Source of the DNA: Paulownia fortunei
Lineage: Eukaryota; Streptophyta; Magnoliopsida; Lamiales; Paulowniaceae
Assembly (NCBI GenBank): GCA_019321725.1
Contig: CM033107.1
Location: 12,143,445 to 12,207,444 of the forward strand
DNA: 64,000 bases
Direction: 5' to 3'
The notes beneath the pieces were generated by a model. The model made no database searches. It saw only the letters and a program-made list of their open reading frames with translations, and was not told the DNA's origin. Positions 11,250 to 20,773 of the stretch are shown piece by piece (position 1 is the first letter of the stretch; each line of letters starts with the position of its first letter). The position numbers and the translations under genes are program-made.

Positions 11250-11889
11250 GTACCAGCTAGAGTTTTTACCATCACTAGAGCAGACGTAGAGGCGAATCCA
11301 TCGGTAGTGACAGGTAAACTCTTTATCCATGATACTCCAGCATTCATACTATTTGATTTAGGAGCTACACATTCATTTGTGTCCACTGAGTATCTGAAGA
11401 GGCTAGGTAGGACACCTGATGTAACAGAAGTTAGTTACAATATGACGATTTCTTCTGGAGACTTAAAGCAGACCAATCAGATTTTGAAAGTTTGTGCTAT
11501 TCCTATTGAAGGTAGAGAACTATATGCTGATTTGATGTATTGGCCATGAATGACTATGACATAATTTTGGGCATGGACTAGTTATCAAAGTACTGTGCTA
11601 CCATAGATTGCCAGAAAAAGACAGTGAAATTCAACCTTCTAGAGAAGAACCTTTTATTTTTGCTGGGATTATGAAGAGCTTCAGATTCCCACTAATATCA
11701 GTGCTGAAGGTAGAACATTTACTAGAAACTGGCTGTGAGGGGTATTTAGTCAGTGTTATGAACATTGAAGAACAACACCATCCTACCCTTAGCGAAGTAC
11801 CAGTGGTTCAGGAATACCCTGAAGCATTTCCAGATGATCTCCCTGAGTTACCACCCGATCGTGAGATAGAGTTCATTATTGACCTATAG
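11250..11889 (+). pseudogene. Aspartic protease and linker of Tekay copy 1
   Basis: The retropepsin-like domain follows gag in the same frame. VFTITRADVEANPSVVTGKL leads to LFDLGATHSF, where the catalytic aspartate sits at codon 11355. The usual D-[ST]-G-A is D-L-G-A here, so the residue after the aspartate is substituted. The frame ends at a TGA at 11547-11549 and the homology continues in another frame from about 11608, so there is a frameshift. The end, with the phrase VVQEYPEAFPDDLPELPPDR, is the conserved lead-in to the RT domain. Confidence 0.85.
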
Positions 11890-12665
11890 CCGAGAACATC
11901 TCTAATCTCAAAATCCCCGAACCGAATGGCTCCATCTGAGTTAAAGGAATTGTGGATATAACCACAAGAGTTGCTGGAAAAAGGTTTTATCAGATCTAGT
12001 TTTTCACCATGGGGTGCGCCCGTCCTGTTTGTACGAAAGAAGGATGGTATGATGAGACTGTGTATAGACTACCGAAAATTGAACAAGGTTACAATCAAGA
12101 ATAAATATCCTTTACCTCAGATTGATGATTTGTTCGATCAGCTCCAGGGTGCAGCAGAATTTTCAAAGATTGATTTACAATCTGGGTACCATCAACTGAA
12201 AATAAAAGAAGATGACATTTTGAAGACAACATTTTGTACGAGGTATGAACATTATGAATATGTCATTTGGATTGACTAACGCCCCAACAGCTTTCATGGA
12301 CCTAATGAATCAGGTATTCAAAGATTTTCTGGATAAATTTATTAATGTGTTTATCGATGATATCTTGATTTACTCCAAAAAAAAAGAAGAGCACGCAACA
12401 CATTTGAAAATGGTGTTAGAGGTTTTAAAGGCAAAACAATTATATGCTAAATTTAAGAAATGTGAATTCTGGTTGGACAAGTGGTATTCTTAGGATATGT
12501 CATATCAGGGGCAGGGATATCAGTAGATCCAAGTAAAGTAGAAGCTATTAATAGCTGGTCACGACCTTCAAATCCTTCAGAAGTACATAGCTTTCTTGGT
12601 TTGACTGGATACTACCGTAGATTTGTAAAAGGATTTTCCAAGATTACTTCCCTTGAACATAGTTA
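11890..12665 (+). pseudogene. Reverse transcriptase of Tekay copy 1 (frameshifted)
   Basis: RNA-dependent DNA polymerase domain. Visible in order are [15 protein letters not shown] and [10 protein letters not shown], then [24 protein letters not shown] (first catalytic aspartate in KID), [24 protein letters not shown] at 12350-12376 (catalytic pair in the usual F/Y-x-D-D box), and VVFLGYVIS with [12 protein letters not shown]. Frames change between about 12240 and 12480, and a TAG at 11887-11889 interrupts the entry. The catalytic aspartates are kept but the frame is not. Confidence 0.92.
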
Positions 12666-12722
12666 ACACGAAAGGGTATCACATTTATATGGACAAAGGC
12701 GTGCGAACAAAGTTTCCAAGAA

Positions 12723-13125
12723 TTGAAGAAGAGGTTGACATCAACACCCATTCTTTCAATTCCATCAGGTACTGAAGGCTTTGTAGTTTGCAGTAACGCC
12801 TCGAAGAATGGCTTGGGATGTGTACTGATGCAAAATGGGAAAGTGATTGCATATGTATCGAGGCAGTTGAAAGAATATGAAAGAAATTACCCTACACATG
12901 ATTTAGAGCTTGCTGCAGTGGTATTTGCACTGAAGATATGGGTGCACTATCTTTATGGGGAGCGGTGTGAAATCTATATGGATCACAAGAGCTTAAAATA
13001 CTTTTTCACACAAAAAGAACTGAATATGCGACAACGAAGGTGGTTGGAGCTAGTGAAAGATTATGACCGTGTTATCAACTACCATCCTGGTAAGGCTAAT
13101 GTGGTGACAGATGCACTGAGCAGAA
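12723..13125 (+). pseudogene. RNase H of Tekay copy 1
   Basis: This domain degrades RNA in the DNA hybrid during reverse transcription. The open part starts [15 protein letters not shown], then [20 protein letters not shown], where the usual first catalytic Asp of SDAS is Asn. [20 protein letters not shown] contains the conserved glutamate. DHKSLKYFF contains the next catalytic aspartate, and the end is [17 protein letters not shown]. One 185-codon frame is open through the domain, the longest open piece in this element. Confidence 0.92.
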
Positions 13126-13329
13126 AATCAATACAAGGTACCGCTGCTATTCTTTCTGTTCAAAGACCTAAGTTAATTGAATTCCAGAAAATGAATGTGG
13201 AGGTTATACGGTTGGGAGAAATGAAAATAAAATTGGCAGCATTGACACTCCGACCGACGTTAATTGATAAAATTCAATAGGGACAACAAGGGGATGAATA
13301 TTTTGCCAAGATGAAGAAGGATATTGCTT

Positions 13330-14537
13330 CGGGCGCCGTCTGATTTTAAAATATTTGTGAATGGAGTGCTGCAATTTAGGGGACAATTGTACGTGCCCCA
13401 TGTGGATAACATCAGAAAAGATATTCTTGCAGAGGCACATTTAACACCTTATTCAATACATCCAAGAGCTACTAAAATGTATAGAGACTTGAAGATGCAT
13501 TACTGGTGGCCATGTATGAAAAGAGATATTGTACAGTACGTGGATCAATGTTTGACATGTCAGCAGATAAAAGTAGAACATCAAAGACCAGCGGGAACTT
13601 TGCAACCTCTGCTTATTCCAGAATAGAATTGGGAAAGAATCACTATGGAGTTTGTGGCGGGTTTACCAAAACCGTGAAAGGTCATGATGCTATTTGGGTG
13701 ATTGTGAACAGATTAACTAAATTATCTTATTTTCTTCCCATTTGTTCAACCTATTCCATAACCGATGCACACAGATATACATACAGGAAGTGGTTAGACT
13801 CCATGGTGTACCACTATCTATTACTTCTGACAGAGACTTGAGATTTTTGTCTACCTTTTAGAGAAGTCTACAGAGGGCATTGGGAACACAATTATTTTTC
13901 AGTACTGCATATCATCCTCAGACTGATAGACAATCTGAACAAACAATACAACCTTAGAAGATATGCTTAGAGCCTGCATATTAGATTTCCAAGGACAATA
14001 GAGCAAGTATCTAACTCTGTTGGAATTCTCATATAATAATAGTTATCAGGCTACAATTGGATGGCTCCCTATGAAGCACTGTATGGCAGGAAATGCATAT
14101 CTCCAGTTTACTGGCATGAGGTAGGTGAAAAGAAACTTTTAGGCCCAGACATGATTTGAGAAATGATAGAGGTTATGTTACAAATTTGAAAAAGAATGGA
14201 AACTGCCCAAAGTCGACAGAAAAGTTATGCAGACCAAAGAAGAAGGATGCTAGAGTTTGCCATAGGAGATTAAGCATTTCTCAAGGTAGCTCCAATGAAA
14301 GGTATTATGCGGTTTGGAAATAAATAAAAGTTGAGTCCTAGATACATTAGTCCATTTCCTATTACCGAGAGAATAGGTGATGTTGCTTACAGACTTGACC
14401 TACCTACATCAATGCCTCAAGTACATAATGTATTTCACGTAGCTATGTTGAGAAATTATGTTGCGAATCCATCCCACATTCTACGGAATGAACCAGTAGA
14501 GTTGAGATCAGATTTGAGTTATGAGAAAGACCTGTCA
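13330..14537 (+). pseudogene. Integrase of Tekay copy 1 (several frame changes)
   Basis: Strand-transfer enzyme. The zinc-binding N-terminus contains HYWWPCMKRDI and CLTCQQIK (the two cysteines of HHCC) near 13500-13570. The core is recognisable as NWERITMEFVAGLP (first catalytic Asp replaced by Glu, as the tract stands) and HDAIWVIVNRLTKLSYF after a TAG at 13624. Downstream homology jumps between frames ([28 protein letters not shown]-type phrases). It then settles in one frame at 14331-14537, where PRYISPFPITERIGDVAYRL and PQVHNVFHVAMLR form the C-terminal GPY-like module. It is clearly inactive. Confidence 0.88.
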
Positions 14538-14650
14538 AGATTCTACTATGAGAGATAAAACAACTTAAAAATAAGAAAATCCCAATAGTCAAGGTACTAT
14601 GGAGGGACCAGTCAATGGAAGATGCTACATGGGAAGGGAAGATGAAATGA
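14538..14650 (+). pseudogene. Chromodomain remnant at the integrase C-terminus
   Basis: In the frame ILL.EIKQLKNKKIPIVKVLW and then EDATWEGK, the order of hydrophobic residues and the final WE.ATWE-like box match the chromodomain that chromoviruses use to direct insertion to heterochromatin. It is short and has stops. It supports the Tekay/Del placement. Confidence 0.75.
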
Positions 14651-14706
14651 GAGCCAAATACCTAGAGCTTTTTCGGTAAGCAAAATTTTAGAGATGAAAC
14701 TTTCAT

Positions 14707-14719
14707 AAGGAGGGGAGGA
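14707..14719 (+). other. Polypurine tract
   Basis: AAGGAGGGGAGGA directly precedes the TG of the 3' LTR, the standard plus-strand primer of an LTR retrotransposon. Confidence 0.9.
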
Positions 14720-15217
14720 TGTAATACCCGAGCCTCGCACTACTCACCTCGCCAATATAGTTCATGTATTTCATGCTACGTATGTGCCATTTGCATTTTT
14801 AATTGATATTTCATAACGCATTGTATTTTATGCGGCATTTTTAAAATAATTAAACCTCTGAAGTTGTAACCCGATATTAGTTTCCAAATTCTTTAATCTA
14901 ATTGGTTTAGTTGGTACTAAGATATGAGGATTTAGGTGTCAATTATCAGATACCATTAGGATACAAGTGAGTAAAAAGTGGCATCGTTGTGTTTATCGGT
15001 GTAGGATAAACTATGCAAATAAATTAATTATGGAGAAAATAGTGATAGTAATGGTAATCATAATAATAAAAGAAAGTAAGGATACTATCATATTAATTAA
15101 GAGGGTGTAAATTCTTAATAAAAAATAAACTTGGGGGCTTATAAATAGATATCAAAAATATAATGTATTAATTATATATAAAATATAATATATATATATA
15201 CACCTATGTGTAGTATA

Positions 15218-15248
<31 letters not shown>

Positions 15249-15255
15249 TGTATAC
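14720..15255 (+). repeat. 3' LTR of Tekay copy 1, first 536 bp only
   Basis: It begins TGTAATACCCGAGCC and is collinear with the 5' LTR at 7841 up to GTATATG.ATAC at 15255, just past an AT microsatellite. It keeps a stretch of about 31 bp after TTGGTACT (starting AAGATATGAGGA) that the 5' LTR lacks, and it keeps more CG dinucleotides. After 15255 the sequence is unrelated, so the LTR end and the second copy of any target duplication are lost. Confidence 0.88.
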
Positions 15256-17345
15256 TATGGAATGACACTTTGTGTTGCAAGTCTATCGCGTATATTTGTG
15301 ATGACAAACTTGCATTTTTTTCGCCCTTTGTTTTTTGAATATGTGTTTTTACAAAAACTAGGCATGTATCTAGTAAGTTTGAAGATTCGTATGAAAACTC
15401 ACCTGCTACTCTTACCTTTGCTTCAATTATCCAACGTATGTCCCTTGGGATGCTCTTGTGCATAAGCATTATTAATCTTTCAATCCTGGTTTTATAAATT
15501 TTTAAAATTACATTTTTAGAAAGAAAAGAAAATCACTTCTTGAGAGTTAGAAGAATGTCATCCATTTTGAAAAAAACAAGAAAAAAAAGAAAGAGAAAAA
15601 GAGAGAAACTTTGTACCAATATTTTAGTTATTTGGGAAACTGATAAGTTCGACTTTAATAGCCACGGAGTACAGTTATTCACCACTTAACTAGAAAAAGA
15701 AAAGAAAAGAAAATTAAAAAAAAACAAAAACCTACAAAATAATCAAAGTTAGAGAAAATATTTATATATATACATATACTAATTATAACAAGGGTTAGAA
15801 AGAAAAAGAATTTCCTCTTGTAAAAATTGATTTTCTAGAAATAGTTTAAGTCTTTGTCCATTTACTTTGAATACGTTACCATTTCTAGGATTCTCAATGT
15901 CAATCGCCTCATAACGATATACCTCTTTTACAACAAAAGGACCACTCCACCTTGATCTCAATTTTTCAAAAAACAAATGCAATCAAAAATTATAAAGTAA
16001 AACTTTTTAACCAACCTCAAATATTTTTCTTGAAATTTTATTATCATGAAAATCTTTGATTCTTGATTTATGAATTTTAGAATTCTCATATACACCATTT
16101 CTCAATTCTTGAAGTTCATTGATTTGCAATTTGCGCAATTTTAAAGCTTCATCAAGGTTGAAGTTAGACATTTTATATTTAAGTTTAATAGGTAAATGAC
16201 ATGGTTTTCCATAAACTATCCTATAAGGAGACATGCCTAATGATGTATTGAAAGCAGTTCTATATGCTCAAAGTGTATTGGTAAGTCTAAAAGACCAATC
16301 TTTATGATTTGGGTTAACTGTTTTTTCCTAAATTTATTTTATCTCCCTATTTGCAAGTTCTTTTTCCATCTGTCTAAAGGTGATAAGGGGTTGTAACTTT
16401 ATGTATGATTCCATATTTCTTCATTAAAGTTCCAACAACTTTGTTACAAAAATATTTTCCCCATCACTAATAATGGATCGAGGAATTCTAAATCGGTTCA
16501 AAATATTTTCTTTCAAAAATTTTATCACTATTTTGTGATTATTGTTTCAACAGAGAATTGCCATAATCCATTTTGATCTATAATCTATGGCAACCAATAT
16601 ATAAATAAAATCAAATAATAATTGAAATAGTCCCATGAAGTCAATACACCAACAACCAAAAATTTCAATCACTAGGATGAGGTGTAGGGGCATCATGTTT
16701 TGCTTTGAAATGAATCCTAACTTTTGACAATTTTCACAACTTTTGTAAAAAGTGTAAGTGTCTTTGAAAAGGGTTGGCCAATAAAATTCATATTACAAGA
16801 TCTTTGTCGAAAAATGACCACCACATACTTCTAAATTACAAAATTTAACAATATTACCTATCTCATTATCAGGCATTCATCTTCGACAGATTTGATCAGG
16901 ATAATATTTGAATAGTATGGATCATCCCAATAAGAAATTTTTACTTCAATCAAAAATTTCTTTTTGTCTTGGGAGTTTCAATGCAATAGCATCTTTCTTG
17001 TCACAAGAAAATTAATAATGCCAGCAAACCAAGGTAAAATAGAAACATTAAATAATTTTTCATCAGGAAAATTGTCATTAATGGGTGTGGTTCGGAATGA
17101 ATTATCACAAACAAGTCTCGATAAATGATTAACCACCACATTCTCTACTCATTTCTTATCTCGAATCGTAATGTTGAATTTCTAGAGTAAGATAATCCAT
17201 CTAATCAGTCTAGGTTTGGCACCTTTTTTGACAAAAGATTCAAAGATGCATGATCACTAAAAACAACAACTGGTGAGCCAACAAAATAAGATCTAAATTT
17301 GTCCAATGCAAAAACTCAGCAAGTATTTTTTTTTCAACTGTCCAA
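15256..17345 (-). mobile_element. Athila-type gypsy fragment (RNase H end to integrase)
   Basis: Read on the minus strand, 17345 to 15780 encodes the end of RNase H (VENVVVNHLSRL, near 17150), then the zinc-binding region (YEFYWPTLFKD, CENCQKLG), the core (DFMGLF, YILVAIDYRSKW, IISDGE) and the C-terminus. The wording matches Athila pol rather than Tat or Tekay. Upstream RT, gag and both LTRs are absent. 15256-15780 is A-rich non-coding sequence downstream of pol on that strand and may belong to the same element. The left edge abuts the broken Tekay LTR and the right edge stops abruptly inside RNase H. Confidence 0.85.
15780..16900 (-). pseudogene. Athila-type integrase (broken)
   Basis: Two open pieces carry the C-terminal half. 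16007-16234 has MSPYRIVYGKPCHLPIKLKY, then NFNLDEALKLRKLQ and ELRNGVYENSKIHK. 15779-15982 has [20 protein letters not shown] and the following [15 protein letters not shown]. The HPYR/GKPCHLP and WSGPFVV boxes are diagnostic of Athila integrases. A stop and a frame change separate the two pieces, and more stops interrupt the core domain toward 16900. Confidence 0.85.
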
Positions 17346-18640
17346 TGAAAGTAGGAAAGACTAAAAATAGAAGAGAAACTAGAGAATACATTTCTATTAC
17401 TACTACAAAACTTAGCTTAAAGAAAGACAATAATAAAACTTTCATTTTTCCTCTATTGCCCCCAATCTTACAAGCTTAATAGATATTTATAGTTCTTGGA
17501 GCATGCTAGAGGCCAAACATATAATGAAGGAGTTAAATCATTAAGTGGTATGCTAGTTGTCAAAATTGGTAAGTTGTTACACCAAATTCTCTAAATTTTC
17601 ACCTCGATTAAATTGAATTTTCAGGCCGAATACAGCCAGATTTTGATGATAGGTAAAGAATCAAAGTTGATGATCTTTCTTTGCTAATATATTTTCAAAT
17701 GTCATTTGTGAAATTTGGCTACAGGATGAGGGAGATATAGTCAAATTACGAGATCATGTTGAAGAGTCATGCTTCAACATCAGCAGCGCATTATAGTATG
17801 TTTATTAATCATTTTGACATATTTTCTCATCATATTGTATTCAACAAACTTGTTTATCTACTCTTGTATATAACATATCCAAATTTCAACATAAAAGAAA
17901 TTTTAGTTTAAGAGATACGACCCAATTGGTAAAATAGGTCAGGGTTGGCCTTAACTCTGATCCGAATTGGTGATCCATTTTATACAGTCACTTGTAATTC
18001 AACTTTTTTATCCTTACTCATTTAATATATGATTAAAGGTCTGCATGAACTTGTAGATGAATGGCTTATCAATCCACATCTTTAAGAATTAACCTAAAAC
18101 TATTTTGGAATTAAAAGTTAGGCCAGATTCTCTAAAACCTGCACACACAAAAAAGATAAAACATTTTAATCATGTTTTTTTGTTTTGATTTTTGATTTTA
18201 TTCCTAAAACACAAAAATGATTTGATTGGAAGTTCTAATGATAATTTCAAAGTAAAAATAATTATATAAATCCTAATTAATTGTACAGTTTTAAATGTTC
18301 ATCAATGATCTTCTTTCGATCAGTTTCTATGATCTTTCACATACCATGTTATTATAACCGTTAATTTTGTGAATTAATCATTTGAAGATCGTGTAAGAGC
18401 AATTCCTTTGTAAGTGTCCTCTATAGGATTGATCAATTGTTTGAATAGAAGACGATCTTTTTCAGATTGTGTCGGTGTAAAATCACCAAGGGATTTCAAA
18501 CTTCTTGGAAGTTGTTACCTGCGTCATGATTGACCCATAGAAGGTTTTCTAGTTGTACTTCTTGCTAAAAATAAGAAGTTAATTGCCAAAAGGAACATGA
18601 GATTTTCCATTGAAATTCTCACGTATATACAAAAGTTCAT
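17346..18640. other. Unassigned AT-rich stretch between two gypsy fragments
   Basis: No coding domain is seen. It lies just downstream (minus strand) of the Tat integrase end, so its right part may hold the 3' untranslated region and LTR of that element. I could not find a TG...CA pair or a matching copy near 27000 to prove it. Confidence 0.4.
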
Positions 18641-19850
18641 AAAGAGCAAGCATTTTCCTAAGGTTGTGAATATTCCAAGGTCATGGTAGATCCTTTCTAT
18701 GCAGATCTTGGAGTCTATAAGCCGTATTTTTTGAAAATTTCACAACTTTGTATGGCCTTTCTTAGTTTGGGTCGAGCTTGCCAACATGCTTGGAGACATC
18801 AACCATTTTCAAGACAAATCTCCACCTTGGAAAATTTGAGCTTTTACTTTCTTGTTGTACTCCCTGACCATTTTGCTGTTAATATTTGCATTCGAGCTCT
18901 TTCTCTCTTTTCCTTTATAACTTCAAGATCAAGCTTCTTCCCTTCTTCATTTTGATTTGGAGTGTACTGCTCAATCTTGTGAATAGACTCCCCGATCTTT
19001 ACTAGAATGATGGCCTCCGAACCATACACTAGACAAAAAGGGGTTACTATAGTTGAAGTTCTTAGAGTCAGTCTATAAGCCCGTAATACCCTTGAAAGCT
19101 CATCTACCCAAATATGCCTTGCATTGGGCAAGTCTAGTTTTCATATGTTGCAACAAAATTATGTTCGCGACCTCTATTTGACCATTGGCTTGGGGATGTC
19201 CTACTCTTGGGAAGTTTTGTTGAATCTTCATCTCTTTGTACCATGCTAATAGATTTTTTTTCCTTGGAATTGAGTTTCATTATCAGAAATCAGAACTCTT
19301 AGAACACCAAACCTACAAACAATGTTCTTCTATAAGAATTTTATGACTTCATTTTTGGTGATCTTGGCCACTGCTTTTACCTCGATCCATTTGGCAAAAT
19401 ACTCAACAACTATTATGATAATTTTTTTGGACTCGAGCTGGCAGAAAAGATCCAAGATGTCAATTCCCCATTAATCAAATGGGCAAGTGATCTTGATTGG
19501 TTCCAATAGAATAGAGTGCTGATGTTGTAAATTTTCATGAATTTGCATCTTTCACATTTCTTGGCGATCTTTGTTGCATTCTTTAACAATGTCGGCCAAA
19601 AATAACCCCATCGAATGATTTTATGTGCCAGAGCTCGACCTCCTAAATGATTAGCACAATGTCATGACATAAAGAGCTCAATCAGGCTTTAAAGATTTTA
19701 GCAATGGTCCTTTCTTTGACCTCTTGTATAATTCTCATTTAATCATTTGAAACCTCAATGCTCGCTTAATCACCATTCTTACCTAACTGGGGTCATCTGG
19801 AAATATTTCTTTAAAAAAATATCTTCCTTCTTCCAACTACTAGTGGTATT
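18641..19850 (-). pseudogene. Integrase of the Tat-type element
   Basis: The zinc-binding end near 19560-19640 reads HKIIRWGYFWPTLLKNA and then KKCERC. The core follows with many stops. 18844-19131 holds HIWVDELSRVLRAYRLT, then TPFCLVYGSEAIIL (the YGSEA box is typical of Tat) and MQILTAKW. Past that frame, 18640-18840 continues as GDLSWK, VGKLDPN.ERPYKVVKFS and YRLQDL..KDLP.PWN, the C-terminal domain ending with the LRK motif. It is broken by stops and cannot be active. Confidence 0.87.
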
Positions 19851-19949
19851 GATTAGTCCTACCGACCTTCAACTTTTCCAATGGGATCTTCGAGGTCTTT
19901 CTCAGACCCGATCTCCCTACAACCAAACACCAAAACAACCACTTAATTG

Positions 19950-20773
19950 TTCACTCCTGAGATCAAGCCTGTGAACCAAGCTAGCAATTCTGCTCGCTCG
20001 TTCTCAACTTGTGGAACTTGACATAGCTGAAAATTCTCAAATTGAGTTATAAGTCTTTCGCCCTTTGCAAGTACTCAACCATAATTTTTTCTTTGGCTTC
20101 ATACGAGCCCTCTATCTACATCACAACCTATTGTGAATCTATGTATGCTATCACCTAATTTGCCTTCATTTTTAAACCCAACTTCAATCCTACAATTGAT
20201 AGCTCATACTTGTCTCATTGTTTGTGCTTTTGAATTCCAACTTCAATGCCAATTCTATTTCCACTCCATTTAGTCCTTGGAGTAATATCCCAGTTCCACC
20301 TCTTTGGGCATTTGACGAACCATTAGTATACAACATCCAAGTTTCACTAACAGGTTCATCAGTTGGGGTATTGACCTCGACCAGGAAGTTTGCCAAAATC
20401 TGGGCTTTTATTGATGCTCAACTTCTATGCTCGATCTCGAACTCCCCCAATTATACTGACCATTTCACTAATCAACCAGATAGTTTAGGCTTTATCAAAA
20501 CTTGTTTCAAAGGTTGATTTGTGAGCATAATAATCCCATGTGATTGGAAATAAGGTCGCAACTTCTTAACTGCCACCACCAATGCCAATGCTAATTTTTC
20601 AACCTCGAGATGTCTTACTTTAGCTCCTTGCAACATTTGCTTACGTAATAAACAAGCTTATGTAAAGCCCCTTCTTCTCGAACAAGAACTGAATTGACTG
20701 CATTTTGATATGGCCAAGTGCATAAATAAGGCTTCTCCTTTCACTGGTTTAGTGAGCAAAGGAGGAGAAGTAA
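19950..20773 (-). pseudogene. RNase H and second (archaeal-type) RNase H of the Tat-type element
   Basis: Directly left of the inserted LTR the minus-strand reading begins with SPPLLTKPVKGEALFMHLAI, the start of the RT-associated RNase H. Further down, 20190-20396 contains WMLYTNGSSNAQRGGTGILL, then GVEIELALKLEFKSTNNET, the archaeal-type RNase H that Tat elements carry in addition. The usual D-G-S-S catalytic start is N-G-S-S here. Homology continues to about 19950 in other frames, including a KLRTSE-type phrase. Confidence 0.87.

Larger units (their letters stand above)
7841..15255 (+). mobile_element. Degenerate Ty3/gypsy Tekay/Del-type chromovirus, copy 1
   Basis: Parts occur in canonical order: 5' LTR, tRNA-Met-type primer site, gag with a zinc knuckle, protease, RT, RNase H, integrase, chromodomain remnant, polypurine tract and the start of the 3' LTR. 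Pol order with integrase last, the GPY/chromodomain end and the iMet primer site place it among chromoviruses; the long LTR and the protein wording favour Tekay/Del. At least five in-frame stops in gag and several frame changes in pol show it is inactive. The 3' LTR breaks off at an AT microsatellite, and the missing 1.8 kb was not found anywhere in the window. Confidence 0.93.
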
